Of a stretch of DNA of 8,226 bases, positions 1 to 7,300 are shown in pieces. Position 1 is the first letter of the stretch. Each line of letters opens with the position of its first letter. A program made the translations under genes and the position numbers. The notes beneath the pieces are model-generated. The model was not told the DNA's origin. It worked only from the letters and a program-made list of their open reading frames with translations, and did not search any database. Source of the stretch: an uncultured Porphyromonadaceae bacterium (GTDB lineage: Bacteria > Bacteroidota > Bacteroidia > Bacteroidales > Muribaculaceae); the NCBI GenBank assembly GCA_900555165.1, contig USKE01000095.1, positions 1 to 8,226 on the forward strand, read 5' to 3'.

Positions 1-10
1 CACCAACACA

Positions 11-62
11 ATGAAGTTCATCCTCGCCGAGAGCTCAGGCGGCTGCCGCTCTCGCCGCAGGG
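11..62 (+). other. Signal peptide segment of the SusD gene, out of frame with the body
   Basis: An ATG at 11-13 begins MKFILAESSGG, a credible start of a lipoprotein signal, but this frame meets TGA at 107-109 after 32 codons. The frame of the SusD body reads TGA at 12-14 and then RAQAAAALAAGVMVTPAC, which is a hydrophobic core and lipobox with no usable start before GTG at 63. The two halves fit together if one base is removed, or two bases added, near the GAGAG at 29-33. An extra AG there, for example, gives MKFILAERAQAAAALAAG followed by VMVTPAC. Either the gene carries a small frameshift or the read or assembly has an error here. No long homopolymer is present to suggest phase variation. 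Confidence 0.6.
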
Positions 63-1871
63 GTGATGGTCACCCCCGCCTGCTCGGACTTCCTCGACGT
101 GGAGGATGAGTCTTCGGTGAGCGACGCCAATTTCCCCACGAACCTCAACCACGTCGATCTGCTCCTTAACTCGGCGTATGCCGGCAGCCATGGTCTCGGT
201 CTCTACGCCCAGCTCTACTATCCTCAGATAATGTATCTGCTCGACCATACGCACGATACATTCGGCAACTACGACGGACGCTCGCAGTTCCTGTCGTGGA
301 ACGCCCAGACCTCAAACGAGAAACTCGAGAAACTCTACGCCGACATAATGTGCTGGATACAGTATGCCAACCAGGCCAATGACGCCTGCGAGGCCTACCG
401 TCCGAAAGCCGCCGCCAACGAAGTGGCCGAGCTCGACTACAAACAGGGGCAGGCACTGTTCAACCGTGCCTTGGCCTATTGGCACGCGCAGGTGTTCTTC
501 GAGCTTGAGTCTAAAGAAGATGGCCTCGGTTTCCCGATCATCAGGAAAGCGCCCTCTACCATCGACGAGATGTCTCCTGCCCGCGCTACCGTAAAAGATA
601 CGTGGGATTTCGTCATCGAGACTCTCGAACAGGCTTCTACACTCCTACAGGGACACAATACCGACAAGACGCGTGCAACTTACTGGGCTGCCCGTGGTCT
701 GCTGGCCAAAGCCCTGATGCAGGCTCGTCGCACCCAGGACGCCGTACCGGTGCTTGAGGATATCATTAAGAACTCAGGCGCGAAACTGCTTGACTACAAT
801 ACGTATGCCGCAAGTTTCTATGCCGACGAGCTCCACGAGTTCAATGCCGAGACTTTCTATGAAATCGACATGAGCCGCAACAAGAAACAGGATGGCCCCT
901 GGGCCGGTTTCACCTCGGGCTCGGGCATGCAGATGGTAATGGCTCCGTGGGTCGTTGACCTTTCGGGCTGGACATCGTTCGTCAACAAGCGGTCAGGCAA
1001 GTGGGTCGGTCCCACCGAGCCCGGTGTCGAGGCCAATACCTGCACCAATGGCGGCTGGGGAAACAACTATGTCAACGACTACTCTGTGAAACGTTTCGGC
1101 TGGCCCCTTGAGAACTGCTGCCGCGTTCGTAACGAGAACTTCGACTACAAGGCCGCAGGCCGTTTCGCCACTATCGACAATTATCCCTGGGTTCTTCCCG
1201 AAGATTTCCGCAAACGCTCGCAGCAGGTGCGCGACAACAAGGAGTGCGACCCGCGCCTGTTCATCTCGGCCGCACAGCCCTATTTCGACACGATGAAGAA
1301 CCACACCGGCGCCGACACATGGTATGACATGTCGTTCACCGAGGCTTCGTCGCTCGGCACGTCGAAACATCTGTATTTCGCTCCCAAAAAGTTCACCAAC
1401 CGCGACGGTCTTGAGTCGGGCCTGAATTTCTCTTCCGGTGCCAATTTCCCGATCATTCGTCTGGCCGACATATATCTGCTCTATGCCGAGGCCATCGCTT
1501 CGACAAATCCGCAGTCGGCTCTCGAATATGTGAACAAGGTGCACCGCCGTGCCTACGGCTGTGATCCCGAGCAACCCACCGCTTATGACTACAAGAGTCT
1601 CACCGACGAGACCATGGCCGCCAAAGGCAATGCCGCCGATATTCTGGGGCATGATGTGATCAAGTACGAGCGCTGGGCCGAGCTCTTCGCCGAAGGGCAG
1701 TGGTGGTTCGACGTGCGCCGCTATGAGATTCTTCCCAATGAGGTCAAGGTATATCCTGTCTCGACCTACGGGAATGCAGAGTACCTTGGCGAGCGCTGTT
1801 ACGCCCAGCCTATCCCCCTGACAGAGATTGAACGCTATAACGGCGGTCTCAAGCAGAATTACAACTATTGA
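63..1871 (+). CDS. SusD/RagB-family outer-membrane glycan-binding lipoprotein
   Basis: SusD-family proteins are surface lipoproteins that sit over a SusC-type TonB-dependent transporter and capture oligosaccharides. The family call rests on the N-terminal CSDFLDVEDE (lipidated Cys at residue 7 counting from GTG 63), the motif RLADIYLLYAEA near residues 466-477, ERWAELFAEGQWWFDVRRY at 536-554 (the family's E-R-x-E-L-x-x-E-G-x-R/W-x-x-D-x-R-R region), and the C-terminal QPIPLTEIERYNGG at 582-595. Total length of about 600 residues is normal. The acidic residues after the Cys fit surface export. The GTG at 63 is only the first start in this frame. The real start is probably ATG at 11, separated by a frameshift, because a protein starting at 63 would lack most of its signal peptide. 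It precedes a GH97 gene by 75 bases in the same orientation, which suggests an alpha-glucan locus, but ligand specificity cannot be read from the sequence. The SusC gene should lie just left of the window. Confidence 0.93.
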   Translation: MMVTPACSDFLDVEDESSVSDANFPTNLNHVDLLLNSAYAGSHGLGLYAQLYYPQIMYLLDHTHDTFGNYDGRSQFLSWNAQTSNEKLEKLYADIMCWIQYANQANDACEAYRPKAAANEVAELDYKQGQALFNRALAYWHAQVFFELESKEDGLGFPIIRKAPSTIDEMSPARATVKDTWDFVIETLEQASTLLQGHNTDKTRATYWAARGLLAKALMQARRTQDAVPVLEDIIKNSGAKLLDYNTYAASFYADELHEFNAETFYEIDMSRNKKQDGPWAGFTSGSGMQMVMAPWVVDLSGWTSFVNKRSGKWVGPTEPGVEANTCTNGGWGNNYVNDYSVKRFGWPLENCCRVRNENFDYKAAGRFATIDNYPWVLPEDFRKRSQQVRDNKECDPRLFISAAQPYFDTMKNHTGADTWYDMSFTEASSLGTSKHLYFAPKKFTNRDGLESGLNFSSGANFPIIRLADIYLLYAEAIASTNPQSALEYVNKVHRRAYGCDPEQPTAYDYKSLTDETMAAKGNAADILGHDVIKYERWAELFAEGQWWFDVRRYEILPNEVKVYPVSTYGNAEYLGERCYAQPIPLTEIERYNGGLKQNYNY

Positions 1872-1888
1872 TACATCTTCCCGATGGC

Positions 1889-1917
1889 GCCCCGCCTCGT
1901 GGCGGGGCACCGCCCCG
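1889..1917 (+). promoter_or_regulatory. GC-rich hairpin pair between susD-like and GH97 genes
   Basis: GCCCCGCC (1889-1896) and GGCGGGGC (1901-1908) form a perfect 8-bp stem with loop TCGT, starting 17 bases after the SusD stop. The right arm can instead pair with the next bases: CGGGGC (1903-1908) with GCCCCG (1912-1917), loop ACC. The two stems exclude each other. No T-run follows, so a full intrinsic terminator is unlikely. The hairpin could protect the 3' end of the susD message or lower GH97 expression relative to SusD, as is common in these operons. The function is inferred. Confidence 0.5.
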
Positions 1918-1946
1918 GGAAACGTATAACAACTAAAAGATAACCC

Positions 1947-3968
1947 GTGAAAAAATTAGCAATTCTGTCGATCTCTGCCGTCGCGGCCGCCGGTCTGGGC
2001 GCGTTCCTCCACAGCTGTATCGGCGCCTCGGCCGGAAATCTGGCCGAGACCTCGCCTGACGGCAGAATCAGCCTCAATGTCGGCGTTACGCCCCAGGGGC
2101 GCGTGTTCTACACGCTTGCCACCCCCGAGCGCGCTGTGCTCGACACCTCATACGTGGCAATCGAGATGCGCGAAGGCATGATCGGCCACAAGTCGAAGGT
2201 GAAGAATGTGTCGCATTCGTCGTTTGACGAGACCTGGACTCAGGTGCAGGGCGAAGAGGCCCGGGTGCGCAACAACTACAACGAGATACGCATCGACCTT
2301 ACCGAAGAGGGGTCGGCCGTAAAGGAATACTCGCTCGTATTCCGCGTCTTCGACGACGGTGTGGGTTTCCGCTATGAGGTGCCGGCTCAGGAGGGGGTTG
2401 ACTCGCTCACCATCATGGACGAGCACACCCAGTTCAACATGGCCGAGGATGCCGTGGCGTGGTCAATTCCCTGGGATCATGAATATTACGAGCATCTTTA
2501 CGAGCCCTCGCCCGTAAGCAAGATCGACACGGTCTGCACCCCTGTCACTATCAAAGTCACCGACGACCTCTATCTGGCCATCCACGAGGCCGACCTGCAG
2601 GACTATGCCTCGCTGAACCTCGTGGCCGACAGCTCGTCGACAACGCTGCACAGCTATCTCACACCCTGGTCCACAGGCGAGAAGGTGTTCAAGAAAGCTC
2701 CGTTCAACACCCCCTGGCGCACGGTAATCGTGGCCAAGTCGCCCGGCGACCTGGCCCTGTCGCGCCTGATGCTCAACCTCAACGAACCCTGCAAGATCGA
2801 AGATACCTCGTGGATCGAGCCGGGTCGCTACGTGGGCATCTGGTGGGGAATGCACATGAAGGACTTCACCTGGTGCTCGGGACCCAAACATGGCGCCACC
2901 ACCGAGAACGCCAAACGCTACATCGACTTCGCCGCCGAGCATGGTTACTCGGGCGTGCTGGTCGAGGGGTGGAACCAGGGCTGGGACGGCGACTGGACCA
3001 AGAACGGCGACATCATATCGTACACCGAGCCGTATCCCGACTTCGACCTTGAAGAGGTGTGCCGCTATGCCCGCGAGAAGGGCACCCGCCTGATCGGCCA
3101 CAACGAGACCGCCGGGGGCGTGCGCAATTACGAGGCGCAGATGGATTCGGCCTTCGCCCTCTATCACCGTCTGGGCATAAACACCGTAAAGACCGGCTAC
3201 GTCAACCTGCTGCTCGACGGCAAGGAGCTGCACGGTTCGCAGTATGGCGTGCGCCATTACCGCAAGGTGGTCGAGACGGCCGCCAAGCACCATATCATGA
3301 TCGTGAACCACGAGGGCGTGATGCCCACAGGCTGGCGCCGCACATACCCCAACCTGCTCAGCCACGAGGATATGCGCGGGCAGGAGTATGACGCATGGTC
3401 GCCTGACGGGGGCAACCCGCCCGAACACACCTGCATGCTCCCGTTCACCCGCGGTCTTGCAGGCCCGATGGACTTCACCCCCGGCACTTTCAACTACGAC
3501 AACCCCTGGCTGCCCACCACACGCCCGCAGACCACAATCGCCAAGCAGCTTGCCCTGGCGGTGGTGCTCTACACCCCCAGCGTGATGTCGTCAGACAAGG
3601 TGGAGAATTATGTCGGACGCCCCGAGTTCGAGTTCCTGAAACGCTGTCCCTGCAACTGGGAGAAGACCCTCTACCCCGAGGCCAGCATCGGCGAGTATGT
3701 GACCGTGGCGCGCAAGAACCGCGGCGGCGATGACTGGTACATCGGTTCGATTACCAACGCCAGGCCCCACAACGTTGAGGTAAAACTCGATTTCCTCGAT
3801 CCTGACAAGAAATATGTGGCCCGTATCTTCGCCGACGGCGAGAAGGCCGATTACCGCACGAACCCCTATCCCGTCGACATCAAGGATGTCGAGGTCAAGG
3901 CCGGCGACACGCTCCCCCTGCACCTTGCTCCCGGCGGCGGTTCGGCAGTGATACTCACCTGCAGGTAA
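1947..3968 (+). CDS. GH97 glycoside hydrolase, SusB-type inverting alpha-glucosidase, predicted lipoprotein
   Basis: GH97 enzymes hydrolyse alpha-glycosidic bonds; SusB of Bacteroides thetaiotaomicron releases glucose from malto-oligosaccharides. The 673 residues fit the family plan: beta-sandwich N-domain (about 30-285), TIM-barrel catalytic domain (about 290-570) with GYSGVLVEGWNQGWDGDW, and a beta C-domain (about 575-672). E387 (in HNETAGG), E456 (in NHEGVMPTG) and E480 (in RGQEYD) match SusB E439, E508 and E532 with identical spacing (69 and 24 residues), and E474 matches the calcium ligand E526. The position that carries the Asp nucleophile in retaining GH97 members appears to be Gly417 (VKTGYV). 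This predicts an inverting, alpha-gluco-type enzyme. The start is GTG at 1947, giving MKKLAILSISAVAAAGLGAF and a lipobox LHSC (Cys24). No acidic residues follow Cys24, so it is more likely held on the periplasmic side than surface-exported. No Shine-Dalgarno is seen; the leader is A-rich (AACTAAAAGATAA), as usual for the phylum. It is probably co-transcribed with the SusD gene. The exact linkage specificity is not determined. Confidence 0.95.
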   Translation: MKKLAILSISAVAAAGLGAFLHSCIGASAGNLAETSPDGRISLNVGVTPQGRVFYTLATPERAVLDTSYVAIEMREGMIGHKSKVKNVSHSSFDETWTQVQGEEARVRNNYNEIRIDLTEEGSAVKEYSLVFRVFDDGVGFRYEVPAQEGVDSLTIMDEHTQFNMAEDAVAWSIPWDHEYYEHLYEPSPVSKIDTVCTPVTIKVTDDLYLAIHEADLQDYASLNLVADSSSTTLHSYLTPWSTGEKVFKKAPFNTPWRTVIVAKSPGDLALSRLMLNLNEPCKIEDTSWIEPGRYVGIWWGMHMKDFTWCSGPKHGATTENAKRYIDFAAEHGYSGVLVEGWNQGWDGDWTKNGDIISYTEPYPDFDLEEVCRYAREKGTRLIGHNETAGGVRNYEAQMDSAFALYHRLGINTVKTGYVNLLLDGKELHGSQYGVRHYRKVVETAAKHHIMIVNHEGVMPTGWRRTYPNLLSHEDMRGQEYDAWSPDGGNPPEHTCMLPFTRGLAGPMDFTPGTFNYDNPWLPTTRPQTTIAKQLALAVVLYTPSVMSSDKVENYVGRPEFEFLKRCPCNWEKTLYPEASIGEYVTVARKNRGGDDWYIGSITNARPHNVEVKLDFLDPDKKYVARIFADGEKADYRTNPYPVDIKDVEVKAGDTLPLHLAPGGGSAVILTCR

Positions 3969-3995
3969 CCACCCTGCAACGGTCATTGACATTCA

Positions 3996-4026
3996 CCGGT
4001 GGCGCGCCCGACGGGCGTGCCGCCGG
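3996..4026 (+). terminator. Long hairpin after the GH97 gene
   Basis: A 14-bp stem starts 27 bases after the GH97 stop: CCGGTGGCGCGCCC (3996-4009) pairs with GGGCGTGCCGCCGG (4013-4026) over the loop GAC, with two G-U wobbles. The stem is very stable, but it is followed by CAAAGATATC and not by a T-run. It may therefore end transcription inefficiently, or serve as a 3'-end stabiliser for the operon transcript. Confidence 0.6.
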
Positions 4027-4040
4027 CAAAGATATCAGAT

Positions 4041-4071
4041 TTTGAAGTTAGTTTTTTTGTGTGTATAATTG
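4041..4071 (+). promoter_or_regulatory. Bacteroidota-type promoter, plus strand, upstream of a putative small RNA
   Basis: TTTG at 4041-4044 is followed after 19 bases by TATAATTG at 4064-4071. This matches the Bacteroidota sigma-ABfr pattern (-33 TTTG, -7 TAnnTTTG) with one mismatch. The spacer holds seven T in a row (4052-4058). The expected start of transcription is near 4077-4079. No protein gene lies downstream on this strand before the terminator at 4166-4202, so the site would drive a short non-coding transcript. A weaker alternative is TTGA at 4101 with TAGGTTTTG at 4125-4133. Confidence 0.5.
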
Positions 4072-4079
4072 TCAAAACA

Positions 4080-4105
4080 ACCGGAATTGAATTACCGGAA
4101 TTGAA
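4080..4105 (+). repeat. 12-bp direct repeat ACCGGAATTGAA, two copies, 14-bp period
   Basis: ACCGGAATTGAA occurs at 4080-4091 and again at 4094-4105, separated by TT. The copies are identical and begin at the predicted transcription start of the putative small RNA. They could be an operator for a regulator binding on one face of the DNA, an unpaired antisense seed in the RNA, or a simple duplication. Confidence 0.8.
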
Positions 4106-4165
4106 CACGTTATAAAGGTAAAGTTAGGTTTTGTGTTCATGACATACATAATGTGTATTGAACTG

Positions 4166-4202
4166 AAAAAGCCCTGCGGCGCGATGCCGCGGGGCTTTTT
4201 TT
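4166..4202. terminator. Bidirectional intrinsic terminator between convergent genes
   Basis: AAAAAGCCCTGCGGC (4166-4180) and GCCGCGGGGCTTTTT (4186-4200) form a 15-bp stem around the loop GCGAT, with one T-G wobble on the plus strand. On the plus strand seven T follow the GC stem (4196-4202). Read from the minus strand the same element ends in GGGCTTTTT, so it can also stop transcription from the 1132-residue gene, whose stop lies about 195 bases away. Confidence 0.88.
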
Positions 4203-4209
4203 GCAAGGT

Positions 4210-4254
4210 GTGAGTGATGTGAGTGATGTGAGTGATGGGAATGATGGGAGTAAT
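4210..4254. repeat. 9-bp tandem repeat, five units
   Basis: Three identical GTGAGTGAT units (4210-4236) are followed by the diverged units GGGAATGAT and GGGAGTAAT (4237-4254), and then by GGGTGG. On the minus strand this is an ATCACTCAC array in the 3' untranslated part of the 1132-residue gene. A unit length divisible by three makes a His-Ser-His pattern in a shadow frame, but no gene there is credible. The array probably varies in copy number between strains. Confidence 0.9.
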
Positions 4255-4255
4255 G

Positions 4256-4387
4256 GGTGGCGCCAGCCGGGGCTTTCTGTTCTGTTATCGGCCGAGCTCG
4301 GCCGATAACCCGACCGCGGTGCCTCTGAAAGGCTGGCCGGCAACTGGCGCCGGCCACCGCTACCCAGCGCCGGGCACCCGCGGCGCT
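4256..4387. repeat. Nested inverted repeats flanking the 26-bp palindrome
   Basis: Several inverted pairs lie around the palindrome at 4284-4309. GCCAGCC (4262-4268) pairs with GGCTGGC (4331-4337), and TTTC (4274-4277) with GAAA (4327-4330), which would close an arm around the palindrome. TGGCCGGC (4334-4341) pairs with GCCGGCCA (4349-4356) over a 7-base loop. AGCGCCG (4366-4372) pairs with CGGCGCT (4381-4387). GGTGGC (4256-4261) also mirrors GCCACC (4353-4358). On the minus strand the whole block is the 3' untranslated region after the stop at 4397. It may be a structured RNA end or a short repetitive element of REP or MITE kind; only comparison within a genome can separate these. Confidence 0.6.
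4284..4309. repeat. Perfect 26-bp palindrome
   Basis: The left half GTTATCGGCCGAG (4284-4296) is followed directly by its exact reverse complement (4297-4309), with no spacer. As RNA it would fold into an 11-bp stem with an AGCT tetraloop. No T-run follows on either strand, so it is not a normal terminator. It could be a binding site for a dimeric protein or a folded core of the surrounding inverted-repeat block. Confidence 0.92.
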
Positions 4388-4396
4388 GTGCACACG

Positions 4397-7300
4397 TCAA
4401 TATACCACCCGCAGTTCTTCGCGGCGTTTTTTGGCGAAGGCGGTCTGTTCGCGTTTCAGCTTTATGGGCACTGTGGATGATTCCTGGCGCACATAGACCG
4501 TGCCGTCTGACATCACCGCCATGCCGGGGAAGGGTCTCACGGTCACGCGGGCTATGCGCTTGTCGGCTATGTCGTCGTACTGTAGGGTCACCAGGTCGGG
4601 GTAGATGGTCACGCCGTCCTGTGTCACGCCCAGCCAGGTGCGAATCCAGTGCGTGAAGGCCAGCGAGAACTTGTCTTCGATGTCGAGAGGGTCGTAGTCC
4701 GAGAAACCCGAGTTGAGGTACACGAAGTCGTCGTGCAGGCCCACCGGCACACCTAAGTTGTTCACGCCGAGATAGAGCGTGCCGCCGTCGCGCGAGTTGA
4801 GCATGCCGCATATCACCTCCATGATCTCGCGTGCCTGGCGTTTCTCGTCGGGGCGCATCTTGTTGTCGGCCGGGAATATGAGCGACTGCTTGAACTCGTG
4901 TGTCTGGTCTTCGCGCACGTTGAGCTGCGTTATGTCCACGTCCGACGGTTTGGGCAGCGACAGCAGGTCGTATATGCCCGCCATTACCAGTGCGCGTGGC
5001 TGTGTCATCTTCAGGCCGCGCAGCATGTTGTAGCTCAGCACCAGGCGCGCCAGTTTGGCCGTTATGGTATTCTCGAGGTCGCCGCTGTCGGTCATGGCGG
5101 TGGCGATGTCCAAAAGCCCCTCGGCGGGCTGCAGCTGGTCAAGGCGTCCGAGCAGGTTTATCACTGTGAGCCTTAGCTCAAGGTCGCCGTCATCGTCGGC
5201 AAACTGCCGGCACCGGCGGTCGAGCTGTTCCACCGTCGGGGAATCTATACGGCCGTCGGCGGCGAACTTGGCGAGTGCCTCGATGAGATCGGTCTTGGCC
5301 TCGATGAATGATGCGCGGTAGAGGTCGCCCCCCGTGGCGGCTATCAGGTGCGACATCTGCAGCAGCCAGTATGAGCGCGGCAGGGCATTGTCGCCGTCGG
5401 CGGCCACCATTATGTTGAGCAGCTGCGATATGTAGCTCAGCGCGCCGGGACGCAGGTATATGCGGTCGGTGTCGTCGCTGTCGAGCAGGGTCAGGTTGTC
5501 GTCATGTTCCTCGTCGGCAGGGGTTTCGTCGGCAGGGCGTTGCCACGTTTTCCCCCCGGCATACTCCTCAAGGATATATTGCAGGCAGTTCTCGACGTAG
5601 CGGTAGTTGTCGTCACGGTGACGCGACTCGTCGACCGACTCAATGCGGCCGTTTATGAACAGGCCGTCGGTCTGTGCGTAGTATGACACTTTCGTGACGG
5701 TAAGGTAGACGGCATCGTTCTTGTGAATCTTCAGGTCGTCATACCGGCCGTCCTTGTTGAATATCATCACCGGATAGCCGTAATTGCTCACCGCCCAGAT
5801 GCGGTCTTCGCTGACCTCGGTGATTACGGCGGGAATCTCTTCGCCCGAGTCGCGGTCTTCACGCGCCAGCGAGCCCGAGAACGCCGTCATGGCACTGCGC
5901 ATCGAGAAGGTGCAGTTCCCCTCGCCGTCGGTATCCAGAACCTTGGCGCGCAGCAGCAGCGGCTCGCCATCTTTCTCGAATGTGGAGGTGAACGCCTTCA
6001 CCGGGTAGGCCACGATGTCGCGCGTGGTGATTGTGCCGCGGCCGGTGTGGAAGTCGTCGGTAATCTCGCAGTGGAACATGTGCAGTGTCTCCGGATCCTG
6101 GCGTACGATGCGTATCATTACCTCGTCGCCGGCCTCGGGGTAGGCCTTCACGTTCTTGGGGCGCGAGGCCGTGGAGGCCGGGACACCGGGATACTTCTCG
6201 GGGTCGAAGAGCATGCGCTCGGCCTCGGTCCACATGGGGTGCTGCCGCCCGGGCGTATCGCTTATGCCGGGTTTCTCGGTGAGGCGCCCGTTGAGCTGTA
6301 TGCTGAAGGGGCAATCCTTTATCACCGGGTAGCTCACGGCGGTTTTCGTGGTGTTCGAGATCACGGCGGGCATAAGGCTCAGCCCCTTGGGACCCACAAT
6401 CATCGTGGCCTTGTCGCTCTCGAAGACGGCAATCTCCTTCACGTCGGCGCTCGGTGAGGCCGGGCCGGTCATCAGCTTGTTGTAGCAGAGGAAGTTTATG
6501 TCGTCGAGGTCGCGCCACGAAAATTCCAGCGGACGGTCAAACCGCTCGGCATAACATTCCAGGGCCTTGCGCGGCAGTGACGACGACGGCTGTCGCAGCA
6601 GCAGTATCGCGCAGGTATAGAGCAACCCGCGGTGGGCGTTCCACTCGGCGTTGTCGGTGTCGCATGTCAGCAGGAGCTCGATGGCCAGCGCCATGATGAG
6701 GTCGCGCGTGCCCTGGCGGTTACGCGGGTCAAGAAATTTGCGCTCGTTGCTGATGTAGATCGAGAGCATGGTACTCAGCCCCTTCTTGAACAGGTGCATG
6801 AACCCCTCGTCGTCGTGACGCGAACGTATGATCGAGAAAATCTCGCCGATATATGTGTGGGCGTAGCTGTTGCGCAGGGTGAAGATGGCCATGAGCAGGC
6901 GCATCTTGCGTTCGGGTTCGTAGAGCCATCCCGAGTTGCGCAGGGTCGCGAGCGTATCCTTTACCATGCGCTCGTCGGCGTTGTCGGCAATCAGCGCGCA
7001 TGCCCGCTGGTAGTCCTCGAAACCGCGCACCAGGTCAGAGAGCGCGCGGCGGCATCCGTAGCGTTCCTCGACCGGGAAGTGGGTGATGTAGTCGGTGCTC
7101 TCGATCAGGGCCACCGTGAGGTCTATGAGCCTCTGCAGCCATGGGGCGCGCCGTTCGGGTGCCTTCGCCAGCCACTGGGGTATGTTCTTGGCGATGATCT
7201 GCATGGCGGTGATGGGCCAGTGCGAGTCGCCGTTGGCAAACATGCTTGCGGCCTCGGCCAGTGTGGCCACGTCAGAGAGGTCGCTCTTCACTTTCAGGCG

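Larger units (their letters stand above)
4078..4202 (+). ncRNA. Putative small RNA of about 125 nt
   Basis: This AT-rich stretch lies between a promoter-like pair and a strong intrinsic terminator in an otherwise GC-rich window. Going 5' to 3' it would contain the 12-base direct repeat ACCGGAATTGAA twice, an A/T-rich middle, a weak stem region (GTTCA at 4134-4138 with TGAAC at 4159-4163, and TACAT/GTGTA inside), and the terminator stem with seven T. I do not recognise an RNA family. The only small reading frame, ATG 4139 to TGA 4213, runs through the terminator and is unlikely to be translated. The left boundary is an estimate from the promoter position. Alternatively the region is only a 3' spacer between convergent genes. 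Confidence 0.4.

Noticed and set aside
993..1910. 305-codon minus-strand frame opposite the SusD gene
   Set aside because: It is a shadow of SusD codon use; no start context, motif or promoter supports it.
2463..3428. 321-codon minus-strand frame opposite GH97
   Set aside because: It lies wholly over the GH97 catalytic region, and its product is compositionally skewed without motifs.
3953..3978. Small stem TGCAGG/CCTGCA across the GH97 stop codon
   Set aside because: Only six pairs around a loop containing the stop; it is weaker than the 14-bp hairpin just downstream and is likely chance.
4101..4133. Second promoter candidate TTGA - N20 - TAGGTTTTG on the plus strand
   Set aside because: It deviates from the consensus spacing within the -7 box and would give a transcript of little more than the terminator hairpin; the upstream pair at 4041-4071 is better.
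4139..4213. 24-codon plus-strand frame MTYIMCIELKK
   Set aside because: It reads through the whole intrinsic terminator, so a full message would rarely exist, and no independent coding evidence is visible.
4210..4254. Possible CRISPR array
   Set aside because: Units of 9 bp are contiguous without spacers, and there are no cas genes.
4137..4811. Minus-strand frames with a His-Ser-His repeat
   Set aside because: The repeat is only the 9-bp tandem array read as codons. The frames cross the terminator, the palindrome and the end of the real gene.
5723..6457. 244-codon plus-strand frame opposite the 1132-residue gene
   Set aside because: Antisense shadow with low-complexity Gly/Val/His content and no supporting signals.
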